Assembly: GCA_023653785.1 (NCBI GenBank)
Contig: JAMKCH010072295.1
Coordinates: forward strand, 1 to 64,000
Direction: 5' to 3'
DNA: 64,000 bases
From: Ophioderma brevispina
Lineage: Eukaryota; Echinodermata; Ophiuroidea; Amphilepidida; Ophiodermatidae
The position numbers were made by a program, and so were the translations under genes. Within the stretch, counting starts at the first letter, position 1, and every line of letters starts with the position of its first letter. Below the pieces are notes generated by a model. That model was not told where the DNA came from and did not search any database. It saw only the letters and a program-made list of their open reading frames with translations. Below, one piece after another: positions 1 to 11,876 of the stretch.

Positions 1-560
1 GAAAGAGCATGTTGCAAAAGTAAGATCTAAAGCATTGTGGTACATTAGGAATCATCCGGAGAAATCTTGGACCCTGCAGTAAAAGATCAAACGAAGGCCG
101 ACCAGATCTAGTTCGACCCCAGTTGGAATATGCTACCGCAGTGTGGAATCCATATATGGAAAATGACATCAGTCACTGGAAGCAGTTCAGAGGAAAGCTG
201 GTCGGTTCATCTGTGGAGAGTATGGCAGGTATACAAGTATTACACCATTACTGAAGCCAACTTGAACCTGGATCACTAAGCAACTCGTCGGTCTGATGCA
301 ACGGTACGATGTTCTACAAAAAATTCATCATTAACTTAGTCAACATCCAATTTCCGTTATGTGTCACCTACTTCCTACCAATTAAATAGAATAGCCATTT
401 ACTCAGATACCATCCTCTACCAGCCGTTCGGGGACCTACAATAATCCCTTTTGCTATGTGACAACCATACAATTGGAATATTGGAATTAGGCTACCGACT
501 GAGGCAGTTACTGCACCATTCAGATGCTGTGGTTCAGGCCACAGCCATCCCGGCAGTGGG
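1..560 (+). mobile_element. Non-LTR retrotransposon, C-terminal reverse transcriptase region (degenerate)
   Basis: Translated pieces on the + strand match the tail of the reverse transcriptase ORF of Jockey/CR1-type LINEs. A clear segment near 105-200 reads LVRPQLEYATAVWNPYMEND, the familiar 'LVRPxLEYAxxVWDPY' block after the RT catalytic domain, followed by an 'LEAVQRKAARFI'-like stretch in broken frame. Further on, around 495-515, TEAVTAP resembles the usual end of these ORFs. The element is cut by the window edge on the left and carries several frameshifts, so no intact protein remains. Family membership is inferred from motif shape; the clade is uncertain. Confidence 0.75.
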
Positions 561-3280
561 TCAATTTACTACCCACTGCCACTCATCAACGTCTGATAGC
601 CAGATGGCGTGGATTTTTACTTGCATTTATTTCTTCTCCTGCACCATGCCACAACTGCAAGCAGTAAATACGTCCTATACTCAAGGGACAAGGTCTACTT
701 TGTTTGGGGATACGCCACACGAACCAGAACTGGATTACTTATTTGCTGTTACTGCACATGCGCCCAGCCATTTCGGCCTTAATGCGATGTGCAAAAGCCA
801 CGCTCAAACCATGTAAGAATACGCACCGAGATGTCAATTATACGGTCAGTTTTTAGGAAAAGTTACTGTTTAACCCTTGGTATCTAAGACGAGGCTGGCT
901 ATAATTGGCCACAAATTGTATGCAAATATACCGTTCCGATGGACACCTTTCGAAGATGATATCTATAATATTAAATAAAAAAAGGGGGAATTTCCCTGAA
1001 GCGGAGGATGATTTATGATTTTCTGGCGATGGTGTGTGTTTGATCTCAAATTTGAGTTTCTTTTCTAAAAAATTCCCAACTTTAAATGACATTGTAACGA
1101 AAAGTCCCTGTGATACTGGACTGCAACTGTACATGTTTTGATTCGGGCTGCAGATGGGCAATATGCTACCACCTGAAGGGGGTATTATCATGTTTTCATC
1201 GTTATTAGAACATTTTAGAAGAAAAGTAAGGATTTATTGTCCATAAAACTTCTCCAAAATTGAGATTTTTCCACTCTCAAAAAAAAACGCGACCAGGATT
1301 TTTGATTTTTTGGGTCGGTCGGGAAAAGGGCAATCAAACAATTGTTTTTCTTGGCCTAATTGAACAGGTATAATGGTCTGTAAGTAAGTATAAGCTGCCC
1401 TGTGCAACCCTATTACCAACCGACCAATCTGAATACTTTTGAATGAATGAAGCAGCTATTTTGACTGTTCAATTTAAAAAGAAGAGCCGGAATCAACCAT
1501 TGCGTATTAGTTGAAATGAAAAGGCTTGAAAATCGTGACCTGTGAAATTGGCAAATCGGCAAGTGAATGGAACCAAGCTATAATCTTTTAAAATCAATGG
1601 AGTGTGGATAGTTACCATCAGTGCAGGCCACATTTATGTATTTTTTATTTATTTTCTTCAATTACTGCATATTATAAGATTTTTTTGTTGTAGGGCTTTT
1701 GGTAAGAATTTTGTAAATACATTGGGTTATTGTAATACATTCAGCGATACAGTAAGGTAAAGTAATCAGGGGCTGAGCGCAGTGTCTGATTGTAACGTGG
1801 ATGTTAATGTCAGCGTACCATGTATATGGTAAACATAATTCGTTTTTGTGGTGGCCTCTTTTCAGTCCAATAATTCTATCGATATTTCCTTGGTTAAAGT
1901 AGCCGCCTCTCCATGCTAATGGAAGGCTTGGTCACATGGTTGGAAGATCGGTCTTGGGGAAAATACACTATAGTAACATTCAAAATAATTACCGCTTTAT
2001 GTGCTGAAAAACAAACAAATTCTTGAGACGTTGCTAAACCGTTACTGATACCAAATTCTATGGGAGAATGATATGGTTATTTTGCAACACCCGTTTAAAA
2101 TACAGGATTCCTAAAACTCAAAACTCCACTTGTTAAATATATGTATTTGGGTCTTCTAGAGTAATATCAAATAAAAATAAGTTTTCAAAAAGTTTTGATG
2201 TAAGCGCACAGGCTCATTTAATTTTCCGTCTTTTTTTTGCCCATTTTTCACGTGCTTTGAAAACCTGTTTTTGCCCCTAATTTTGCACACACACACAACC
2301 AACCAAATGAAACATCACATAAAAAATAAGGAAAAAATCATATTCCAAACGTTCCAAAATATTTGAGTTTTTTTGTTAAATCCAGTTTTACACTCCCCAA
2401 CCCCACCCCAACAATACACAAGTTCAGGGACAGAAACCCACAAAAAATACTAATATATATTATAAATAATAAAACAAATCATAATAGCTTTCATTTAAAG
2501 CCAATATCAGTGTGATTTGCTAAATCAGCAAATCGAAAAATCATCAAAATCCTATTTTTAGCATTGTACGTACAAGTACTACTACTGGTATCCTAACATA
2601 CCCTGCAAATGATAAAGACGCAGAAGCAACCTAATAAGGACAGAATCGGAGATTTTTTAGTCATTACGTCCGAACGGACACTTCCTACAACACGTAATTG
2701 AATGGAGACTCGTAAATCTTGGCACACTGCCGTTTTTCTTCTTTCCTTCATTCTACGCTGAAAAGGTAACTTCTAACTTCTACAGACTTATCCTTCAACT
2801 TTGAAGCGATTCCTAGCAAATTTAAAGCGTTTTTTCAAATCACGATAGTGGTCTTTAATACCCCAAGAAAAAAATCTATAAGGTGTTACGGTACGGGGAC
2901 CTACTTGGTATTGGCAAAACTGCATTGGTTGGTCTAGAAAACCACCCCGAAAACAAACTAAACTATAATAACTGGCGCACACACCCGGGGCACACACGTC
3001 GCACGCATGCACAAGCAAACACACATTCGAACTACCAAAAAGTCAGACGACTTCCGTTTCGTGTCCAATGGGCGGGGGGGGGATCCATGGGACCCCACTA
3101 ATTAACTCATTAACGGCTTGGCGATCATTATTTTGGTATGAAAGAGCGCATTTAAAGTCAGACAATACAAACAAATTCGCTCAAAATTCCACGCGGAAGT
3201 GCAAGCGCGAAAATAACTTTTGGGGTCCATATAGGACCCCCTCCCGCCGTCCCTAAAGGTTAAGCTGGTGCTGAAGTGTT
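561..3280. other. AT-rich region without recognisable gene
   Basis: No convincing exon, RT fragment or RNA gene was found. The first ~250 bases may be the tail of the LINE to the left. The stretch holds short homopolymers, a small CA run near 2286 and a segment near 2520-2560 that reappears near 14790-14830 inside a TTAA-flanked MITE, so part of it is dispersed repeat. Short open frames here look like chance. Confidence 0.5.
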
Positions 3281-6200
3281 ACTAGTTTCTTTCTTGTGTA
3301 TAGAGTGGGGTGTTGGGGGAAGATCTAAAGCCAACATAAAAATAGATCGTATGATTATTTTTTTTCGTTGGGGGGGGGGTAAGTCCCTTAAATTGTCATA
3401 TGAAGAAAGGGACTGATTCCAAACCTAATGATCTCCCTGAAGCTGTGGTGAAGTTTTTTCTACTATATTTTCTTAGAGGGAAGAGTGGGGTTGCTCAGGA
3501 TATTTTGAAGCCAAGCAATTAAAAAAACAATGGGTACTTTTTTTTGGGTGGGGTGAATTTTTTAAAAAAAAAAAAATTCATATGAAGAAAATGACTGTTT
3601 TGAAAAGCTAATGATCTCCCTTAAGCTTTGCTAAGTTTTTTTATTCTTGGTGGGAAGAGTGTGGGGTGCTGGGGCATGTTTGAAGCAATATAATACAAAT
3701 CGTGGTTACTTTTTTCAGGGGGGGAAGTCCTTAAATTATGCCTATGAAAAATGACTGATTCCAAACCTAAATTCCCCCTTTTTTTTTTAATCAAGTATTA
3801 TTTTTTGGTTTGTGGAAGAGTTGTGGGGCTGGGGGAATATTTGAAGCAAAAAAATCGTGGTTGGTTTACTTTTTTAAGGGGGGGGGGTTAGTTAAGTCCT
3901 TCTAATTTATGTCATATAAGACATTATTAACTGATTCCAACCCTAATTACCCCCTTAACTGTGAGGAAGTATTATTTTTTTGGTTTGTGGAAGAGTGTGG
4001 GTGTTTGGGAATATTTGAAGCAAAATAAAAAATATCGTGGTTGGTTACGTTTTTCACAGGTTGTTATAAGATCTTCTATTGTGTCATAATGAAAGAAAAG
4101 ACTGATTCCAAACCTAATTACCCCCCTTAAGAAGCTGTGGGGGAAGTATTATTTTTTTGTTTGTGGGGAAGATGTGGTGCTGGGAAATATTGAAGCAAAA
4201 TAACCAAAATATCGTGTGGTTACTTTTTTCAGGGGTGAGGGGGTTAGTAAGTCCTGAAATTATGTTCATAATGAAGAAAATGAACTGATTCCAAACCTAC
4301 TTACCCCCCCTTAAGCTGTGTGGAATTATTTATTTTTTGTTTTGGGGAAGAGTGTGGGTTGCGGGGGGATAATTTGAAGCCAAAATAAAAAATATCGTGT
4401 GGTTACTTTTTTCGGGCGGGGTGGGGGGGGGTTTTAGAGTAAGTTCCTGATAAGGTGTCATATGAAAGGAAATGACTGATTCCACACCTATTACCCCCTT
4501 AAGGCTGTGGGGAAGTATTTTATTATTTGTTTGGTGGGAAGGTAGTGTGGGTTCTGGGGAATATTTGTAAGCAAAAATAAAAAATATCGTGTTGTTTACT
4601 TTTTTCATGGGGGGGGGGGTGGGGGTGGGGGTTAGTAAGTCTTAAATTATGTCATATATGAAAAATGACTGAGCCAAACTAATTAACCCCTTAAAGCTTT
4701 GGGGAATTATTTTTATTTTTTTGTTTGTGGGAAGAGTGTGGGTGGCTGGGAATATTTGGAAGCAAAATAAAAATATCTTGCGGTGACTTTTTTCAGGGGG
4801 GTTAGTAAGATCCTTAAATTATGTATATAAGGAAAATGACTGATTTCCAAACCTAATTACCCCCTTAAGCTGTGGGGAAGTATTTATTTTTTTGTTTGTG
4901 GGAAGAATGTGGTGCTGGGGAATATTTGGTAGCAAAAATAAAAAATATCGTGTGGTTCTTTTTTCATTTCAACATGGGGTTAGTAAGTCCTCAAGTATGT
5001 TCATATAAGAAAATGACTGATTTCAAACCTAATTACCCCCCTAATCTGTGGGGAAGTATTTTATTTTTTTGTTTGTGTGAAGAGTGAGGGTGCTGGGGAA
5101 TATTGAAGTCAAAAAATAAATATCTGTTGTTACTTACTTTTTTCAGGGGGTTGGGGTTAGTAAGTCCTTAAATTATGTCATATGAAGAAAATGACTGATT
5201 CCAAACTACTTACCCCCCTTAAGCTGTGGGGGGAGTAGTTATTTTTTGGTTTGTGGAAGAATGTGGGTTGCTGGGGAATATTTGAAAGAAGAAAAAAAAT
5301 CGTGTGGTTACTTTTTTCAGGGGGTGGTTAGTAATGAGTCCCTTAATTAAATGTCATAAGAAAATTACTGATTCCCAACTAATTCCCCTTAAAGCTGTGG
5401 GAATAGTTATTTTTTTGGTTTGGGGAAAGTGTGGGTGCTGGGGAATATTTGAAGCAAAAATAAAAAATATCGGGTGGTTTACTTTTTTCGGGTTGTTAGT
5501 AAGTCCTTATATTTGTCATAATGAAGAAAATGACTGATTCCAAACCTAATTACCCCCCCTTAACTGTGGGGAAGTAGTTATTTTTTTGTTTGTGGGAAGA
5601 GTGAGGTGCGGGGAATATTTGAAGCAAACATAAAAATATCGTGTGGTTTACACTTTTTCATCATGGGTTTAGTAAGTCCTAAATTTATGTCCAATGAATA
5701 AAATGACTGATTCCAACCTAATTACCCCCCTTAAGCGTGGGGAAGTATTTATTTTTTTTTGTGGAAGAGTTGGGGGTGCTGGGAGATATTTGAAGCCAAA
5801 ATAAAAAAATATCGTGTGGTTACTTTTTTCCGGGGGGTTAGTAAGTCCTTCATTTGTCATATGAGAGAATTACTGAGTTTAAACCTATTAACCCCCTCAA
5901 GCCTGTGTGAATATTTATGTTTTTTTGTTTGTTGGGAGAGTTGTGTGTGCGGGGATATGTGAAGGCAAAAATAAAAAATATCGTGTGGTTACTTTTTTCA
6001 AGAGGGGGGTTTACGGCCTTCATTATGTCATATGATAACATGACTGATTTCGACCCTATTCCCCCTAAGCTTTGGGAAGTATTTATTTTTTTGTTTATGG
6101 GAAGAGTGAGGGTGCTGGGGAATATTTGAAGCAAAATAAAATATCGTGTGGTACTTTTTTCAGGTGGGGTTAGTAAGTCCTTCAAGTATGTCATATGAAG

Positions 6201-6690
6201 AAAATGAGGCTGACTTCCAAACCTATTACCCCCCTTACGCTTGGGGAGTATTTATAATTTTTTTGTTTGTTGGGAATATGTGGGGGGCGGGGAATATTTG
6301 AAGCAAAATAAAAATATCGTGTGGTTTACTTTTTTCAGGGGGTGTTAGTAAGTCCTTAAATTATGTCAATGAGAAAATGACTGATTCCACCTTAATAATT
6401 ACCCCCTTAATTGTTGGGGAGTATTTATTTTTTTGTTGTGGAGAGTGTGGGTGCTGAGGGAATATTTGGACGCCAAAATAAAAAATCAAACCGTGTGGTT
6501 ACTTTTTCAGGGGGTGTTGACGTAAGGCTTAAATTATGTCATTGAAGAAAATGACTGATTCCACACCTAATTACCCCCCCTTAAGGCTGTGGGAAGTATT
6601 TATTTTTTTGTTTGTGGGGGGGGAGAGTGTTGTGGTGGCTGGGGCATTTTTGAAGCAAAATAAAAAAACTCGTACGGTTCCTTTTTTTGT
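3281..6690. repeat. Satellite array, ~175-bp unit, about 19 copies
   Basis: A unit of about 175 bp repeats head to tail. Using the block GACTGATTCCAAACCTAA as anchor, copies begin near 3411, 3593, 3753, 3931, 4100, 4284, 4474, 4667, 4838, 5015, 5193, 5366, 5532, 5704, 5870, 6042, 6206, 6379 and 6553, a mean spacing close to 175 bp. Each unit carries, in order, the anchor, a C-run, a T-rich tract with TTTGTTTGTGG, GAATATTTGAAGC, ATATCGTGTGGTTAC, a T-run, a G-run of 4-12 and GTTAGTAAGTCC. Copies differ mainly by one-base indels at homopolymers. The length is close to one nucleosome repeat, as in many centromeric or heterochromatic satellites; that role is inference. Confidence 0.95.
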
Positions 6691-6707
6691 CTATGAGTCT
6701 TGAAAAA

Positions 6708-6776
6708 ACGGTCGTCGAATGTCCGTTAGGCGAATGTCCGTCTAAGCCGAATATTCCGTCTTAGCCGAATATCCCA
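6708..6776. repeat. Short minisatellite, ~16-bp unit, about four copies
   Basis: Four imperfect copies of a unit close to CGTCTTAGCCGAATATCC stand directly downstream of the 175-bp satellite. The copies drift from CGAATGTCC to CGAATATTCC. Confidence 0.75.
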
Positions 6777-7179
6777 TAAGTCCACTATCCTGCTAACTTT
6801 ACCGTGCTTCTCGATGCTCGTTTATTATGGACGGTAGGGTTGTTGTAACAGTTCGATTTCTTGTAGAGGTAGTGTCACGTTTGTACATGAATTTGGTTGC
6901 CGATCCATACATTGTACCCGTCCTCGCAGATTTTCTCCGAGAACTTTATTTTCCTTGTACAGCTAAAATCGGATTTATTTACCGCTCTGAATTTACTTGT
7001 ATTGTAACAGCCTTAGGAGCACTTTGGCAGATATGTCGCGCTTTATTAATATTAAGATTAGGCACAAATATTATACTTAGGCTAACGGTTCAAACTCACT
7101 ACTCTATGGCGCCAATTAAATAGATCTCCTCTCAAAAGGTTCCAGCACTTGTAAAATAAAGATGCGAGTTTGGTGTTCG

Positions 7180-7560
7180 CATGCGGTCGTGTTCGTCATA
7201 ACTGTTGATCACTCTTCATTGGTTGCCTGTTAAGGAACGTATCAGATACAAAAATCCTTTCTATGTGTTAAGTTCTCTTCACGGATGTATAGGCGTTCCA
7301 TTATCGATACTAGTGCGGAATTGGTCTAACATTCCTGTAATATGTTGATAGTAAATTTGATAGGACAAGATAGGGCTAAAGTCTTCTTCTGATATTACAC
7401 GGCTGGAATTCCTCATTAAACATGTACCAGCGTAGATTTTTGGCGACAGATCATTTACGTAATTGGTCCTAGGCCGTGGAACAAGCTTCCCGTTAACTTT
7501 ATAGAGGCACCTTCCACCCTAACAAACCCGTAAAAATTAATTTTGGGTCATTTATGGCGT
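7180..7560 (+). mobile_element. Non-LTR retrotransposon 3' fragment
   Basis: Conceptual translation gives LHWLPVKERIRYK near 7215-7255 and PWNKLPVNF near 7475-7500, with FxGDRSFT-like residues between. This is the standard end of L2/CR1/Rex-type ORF2 ('LHWLPVxxRIxYKI ... PRLWNxLPxxL'). At least two frameshifts and a TGA break the frame. The fragment is 5'-truncated, as is usual for LINE copies. The exact clade cannot be named from this piece. Confidence 0.8.
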
Positions 7561-8780
7561 TACGTGTCGTATTTCCTTCTGGGGTGACATCGGCCCAATT
7601 TATGAGTTTACGATCGCCAGCTCTTTTATCCGCCATATTTAGAGAGAACATGGCAATCATATCAAAAAAAAAAATGGGTTTTTGTTTTTCCCTCACACTC
7701 GAGAATTCTGGAGAATTACATCTGTTGAAAAACGAAAAACTTTGGCATTCAATGCGTCATATGTGGTAGAACCGATGATGTAGCTGAGCGGTCGAGCCTT
7801 GAAAAGTGCTTTTTCTAGTTTTCGAGTTACCCCTCCTCACCCGTACCAACAAAACACCAACCACTTTATTTGAAGGATAAATATATAAGATTTACGAAAA
7901 TGCTGGTTGTGGTTGAATAGTGGTGGCAGGGATGATTTCTAGCCAAAAAATGAAATTGGGTGCCATAGTTAAGCGAAAATTATTATTATTTTATTTTTTA
8001 AGGTATAAAATATTACAATCTTATTTTATGCGTATCCTTTTTGTTATTGATATAGGTTTTATACGTTGCATATAAAGGGTTAGGTAATACTCGTTTTGTG
8101 GTGACACGTGAATAAAAAGGAGCTTTTTTAGGAAAAAAAGGTTGAAATTTGGGCTCTAAAATTCAGACCTTGGATATATTGTATAAAACAAAAATCTTAA
8201 TATATATGTCAGAGATTGATAGTATTGGAACATGATGATTTAAAATTGTTTTGCATAAAAATTATAAATCTTGATTCCGTGATAGTCTTAATTTTTAGCT
8301 CAAAAACGTGATTTTTGACCCAAAAAAAACACCCTGCCACCAAAAGAGTTTTGACACAAACATTCATTTTTTAAAATATTTATTACTATCTTTCGAATAG
8401 AAGTGGTTGCGTTTTGTTGTACCGAGGGGAGGGGTTGTCAACAAAATTTTGCAGTCCAAACCGCTCACTAATGGTACAATTTGAAATCATTTGTGATTGG
8501 TGAAAATTTTTCTTCATGAGTCGAAACAAGCCTAGTCGTTGTTGGTGTTATAGACGGCTACCTTCTTAAAGGCCATGGACGTCTGTGTTATAACGTATGA
8601 TTAACTGGCCAGGGTCCAAGGGTTAAGGCCCAGTGGATACGTGATAGTGATTTATATTGGTTTCAGGGCCATGAGATCAAATATGAAGATTGGCTAGTAA
8701 GTACTTTACGCCGCCTCAGAGAAACACTTTTGGTCAAGATTTTTTTGGATTCCGCTGCCTCTACCTACTCTAATTGATGA
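7561..8780. other. Non-coding spacer, nothing recognised
   Basis: AT-rich sequence with no supported exon. TTAAAGGCCATGGAC at about 8564-8578 resembles the terminal repeat of the TTAA-flanked element at 22059-22855, but I could not find a partner nearby, so it may be a solo end. Confidence 0.4.
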
Positions 8781-8799
8781 AAAAATTTATCCTCGGCAA

Positions 8800-9405
8800 C
8801 CGGATGGGAGGAAGGTTAGAGAGAACATGCAGAAAGAGAAAAAATCACAATATTAAATTTAAGAAATTAGTGATTGAAATGCATCAGGAAACAGGATACG
8901 CACCAGGAGCCAAAATGCTGTGTAAATAGGAATGTCTTCAGATATGTCAGATGTGACTTGAAAATAGTTAATGACAGAGCTAAGCGGATACTCTTAGGGA
9001 CTTTATTCCACAAATGTCATGCTGCGTAAGCAAAAGATCTATAATATAACCATAGAACTTTGTTGATGAGTTGACTGATTTACTCAGCTGGGAGTAAGAA
9101 GATGATCTCAAGGTTCTCGGTGGTGAACACAGCTGGATGAGCTCAGAGATAGAGGCAGGTCACATGCTGTGGACGGCATTACAGGTAACTAATGGCTCCT
9201 TCACAATCCCGAGGGTGGAAAGTCACGTAGAGCTGATGGGTGCCATCAGAATAAAAAACACAATAAACACCATGGGAAGTGATGATATCCTATATATAGT
9301 AGGATACTGAACAAGATGAAGTCAATAGGTCCAGTAACAGAGCCATGTGGGACTCCACAATCTACCGCCACAGGATCTGGGACTGGTTGGGACTATGTAA
9401 TTCAT
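8800..9405 (-). mobile_element. Non-LTR retrotransposon fragment, minus strand
   Basis: Read on the minus strand, the segment starts near 9360 with CGVPHGSVTGPIDFILFS, the GVPQGS block of LINE reverse transcriptases. It continues through DIITSHGVYCVFYSDGTHQL (about 9290-9220), where the usual catalytic YADD is YSDG, and VTFHPRDCEGAISYL. It ends with LWNKVPKSIRLALSLTIFKS near 8990-8940, the typical C-terminal tail. Frameshifts and stops separate the blocks. The second Asp of YADD is missing here, so this copy could not be active even without the frameshifts. 5'-truncated. Confidence 0.85.
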
Positions 9406-9410
9406 TTTAA

Positions 9411-9651
9411 TAAAACAAACAACTGGAATTCGTCCTGGAAAATCTGAACTGCTGAAAGGCCAAACCAATTTAATAATTCTGTACACTGATATTCACTTTT
9501 GTGTCATTGTATTTCAACTGTGTGTCATTGATTCTCATCCAATTGCTTGTCGAATTCGTCCGTCAATATCAAAACTGGCGTTTTAAAAAGGGCAAATTCG
9601 TTTTTCATTGATATTCATTATCGTTTTCTTCAATTTAGTTTTGCGTATAGC
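9411..9651 (+). repeat. Direct repeat copy 1 (~240 bp)
   Basis: Matches the segment at 10319-10551 in the same orientation, about 908 bp away. Shared blocks include AACTGGAATT, TTTTGTGTCATTGTATTTCA and CGTCCGTCAATATCAA. Similarity looks near 80 percent by eye. It starts right after the minus-strand LINE. Could be a pair of diverged LTRs or a dispersed repeat. Confidence 0.75.
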
Positions 9652-9744
9652 CTTATTTTAACAACATTAAATGAGTTCTTTCGAGGAGTTGCTTCTGAAA
9701 TATTTTCGTGTTTGTTCGGGAGGGGGTGAATCTCATTGACAATT

Positions 9745-9880
9745 TTCACCCTAAACACGTATCTGCAGCACAATTAGCTACCCTAAACAAGTACTTGCTG
9801 GAATTTACACCCCTAAACAAGTATCAGTAGCGCAATTAAAACAGTATTTGTCTTTCTCCGTACCCTAAGCAAGTAATTAT
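9745..9880 (+). repeat. Minisatellite-like cluster with CCCTAAACAAGTA core
   Basis: The core CCCTAAACAAGTA recurs about four times (near 9750, 9780, 9811 and 9862), twice accompanied by GCACAATTA or GCGCAATTA. The spacing is irregular, roughly 30-50 bp. Confidence 0.6.
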
Positions 9881-10318
9881 TACCCTTTTATAAGTAAAAA
9901 CCCAGAACCATATTCTTTCAAACTTATATTACAAAGATTACTACCTTCAGTGTATTTTTGCACACCACGGACTCCCCGCAAGGACTATATAGGCCCTACA
10001 AGCGTGTCTGAGCTCAGTGTAAATCAGAATATATCTGGAGAAAGTTAGTTTTTCAGTCAAGAAATATCCGAGGAAAGGTATTCAACCAGTGAAATGCGTT
10101 TTGAGCCAGGGGCGTATCCATTAATCCTTCTCAGGACGGGGGCGATACCCCGGTGTTTTGTTTTAGTCTTTTCGCCTGAAAATTACGCAAATATGTGAAC
10201 TTTACCAATTTGTGTGTTAAATAAGGAGCGTCTTGCGATTCACATTTTCTAGGACGAATTCCAATTGTCTTGTTATTATAATCAATTACACAAGTGCGAA
10301 ATTAACTGGGAAAACTTA

Positions 10319-10551
10319 TAAAACAGACAACTGGAATTCCTCGTCATGGGAAACTGGGATTGCAGAAAGTCAAAACCAATTTAATTATTCTGTATTACTG
10401 ATAATTTACTTTTGTGTCATTGTATTTCAACTTCTTGTCATTAATTTTCATCCAATTGCTCGTTAAACTCGTCCGTCAATATCAAGAATGGGCGCATTAA
10501 ACAAAATCAAATATTCATTATATCGTTTCTTTCAAATTAGTCTTGTGTATA
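10319..10551 (+). repeat. Direct repeat copy 2 (~240 bp)
   Basis: Second copy of the repeat at 9411-9651, same orientation. The ~670 bp between the copies holds the CCCTAAACAAGTA cluster and no recognisable protein, so an LTR-element reading lacks internal coding support. Confidence 0.75.
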
Positions 10552-11215
10552 AGGTGAAAGTAATATACTAGAGCTTCCATACGGGCGACACTGGGCTATC
10601 GCGCTGTTTTTATCCATAATTATCTGATTATGAACAAATGAATTTCGCTCTGATGACGTTATTATAAAATAGCCCCCTGTTTGATTATCTGAATTAAATA
10701 GTAAAAAGGTCAATAGATTCATTAGATATCATTAAAATACTGTACTCTGTCTATAAATGATTGTCTCCATGTAGGGAAAATCCAGCTAATTAGAGCCATC
10801 ATGCGTCATACGCGTCGTTTTCTTCTCGTGTGATAATTAACACGTACACATATCCAAAAAAATACACACACTGGTCTTTCTTTATGTGTTACTAGATTAT
10901 ACTAAAATTTAGTTCTCCAACATACACAAATTGCATGAATTATGGGCCCGTATTAATGGCTCTTGCTTACGAATGACGACATTTTCTGAGAAAAGAGTGG
11001 CAAATATTTTGCATGTACCGTTTGTATTTAGTCAAAATAAATAGAGATTCACCGGATAATGACAAATCTAACCATTAGAAAGTTGCATAGTTTCAAAGAA
11101 TACAAATTAAATCATAGCAATGTTGGAGCCCCAACGGAATTATAAGTCCAGAGAGTGCGGCAAAAAAGTTTGAAAATAATTTGAACGCTTGTCTGGATAC
11201 GCTCAAGTACGGCTG
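10552..11215. other. AT-rich spacer, nothing recognised
   Basis: No exon, transposon protein or structured repeat was seen in this stretch. Confidence 0.4.
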
Positions 11216-11217
11216 AT

Positions 11218-11522
11218 TATTTTCAACGAAACGAAACAGGCTCAGTACACCCATTGGATTACACGCTTTATTCCGTCATAGTATAAAATGTATGATAACG
11301 GTGTGAAAGTAATCATAGTCCGGCAGGTATCACAGTTCGGGCTCTATAGATGAGAACGGAATAAAGCGTGAAACTAATGTTGCGTGAAGAGTCAACTGAA
11401 TCGATTGCATTATTGTTCACCATTGTTCCCGGACTGTGAGCTCGGAGGACTATATCTCCTGCCACAACGGAATAAAGCGTGTAATCCAATGGGTGCACTG
11501 AGCCCGTTTCGTTGAAATAATA
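11218..11522. mobile_element. MITE-like element with ~50-bp inverted repeats
   Basis: The left end near 11222-11275 (CAACGAAACG ... CCCATTGGATTACACGCTTT ... ATTCCGT) is the inverse of the right end near 11466-11518. About 50 bp match with one 3-base gap. A third copy of the core CGGAATAAAGCGTG lies inside, near 11356. No ORF-encoded transposase is present, as expected of a non-autonomous DNA element. Confidence 0.85.
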
Positions 11523-11578
11523 AAGCTCTCTAGTACTAACAGAGAGGTTGTGGGTTCGAGTCCCATTCACAGCAAAGT
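11520..11578 (+). repeat. tRNA-like 3' half, possible SINE head
   Basis: After the MITE comes CTCTCTAGTACTAACAGAGAG, which can fold as an anticodon-like arm, then GTGGGTTCGAGTCCCATTC, a close match to a tRNA T-arm and RNA polymerase III B-box. There is no acceptable acceptor stem or D-arm, so this is not a functional tRNA gene. A tRNA-derived SINE fragment is the likeliest reading. Confidence 0.4.
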
Positions 11579-11585
11579 TCCTTTT

Positions 11586-11876
11586 ACGAGGGTATATCCC
11601 AACGTCCCTTACCATTTTTTTTTCACTTTCAAAAATCGCGGAATGGACCCCTGCCTTGTTTTTCCGAAAAGAACGTTAGGGATATATATTTCCCTAAAGT
11701 CCCTAGGGGGAAATGACTACCAACCCGCCGATCACCGCCGGCAAAAAAAGGGAAGCGTTTTTTTTTTCTTGTTAGATGTAGCGGCAATTTCCCCCTAAAA
11801 CAAGGCAAGGGTCCGCTCCGTGATTTTTGAAAAGTGCAAAAAAATGCAGTTAAGGGACTTTTGGGATATATTGAGG
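11586..11876. mobile_element. Foldback element with ~80-bp arms
   Basis: The left arm, near 11586-11665, contains ATATCCCAACGTCCCTTA, a T-run, CAAAAATCGCGGA and TGGACCCCTGCCTTGTTTT. It is matched in inverse by the right arm, near 11800-11875 (AACAAGGCAAGGGTCC ... AAGGGACTTTTGGGATATAT). The ~130-bp centre has no coding signal. The element abuts the tRNA-like segment. Confidence 0.85.

Noticed and set aside
4330..6194. Several 60-114-codon frames in the satellite array
   Set aside because: They follow the 175-bp repeat and are broken at different points in each copy; no protein character.
11313..11615. 100-codon minus-strand frame containing NGTRTHNLSV
   Set aside because: This text is a known artefact of tRNA-like or SINE sequence; it spans a MITE and a T-arm-like segment.
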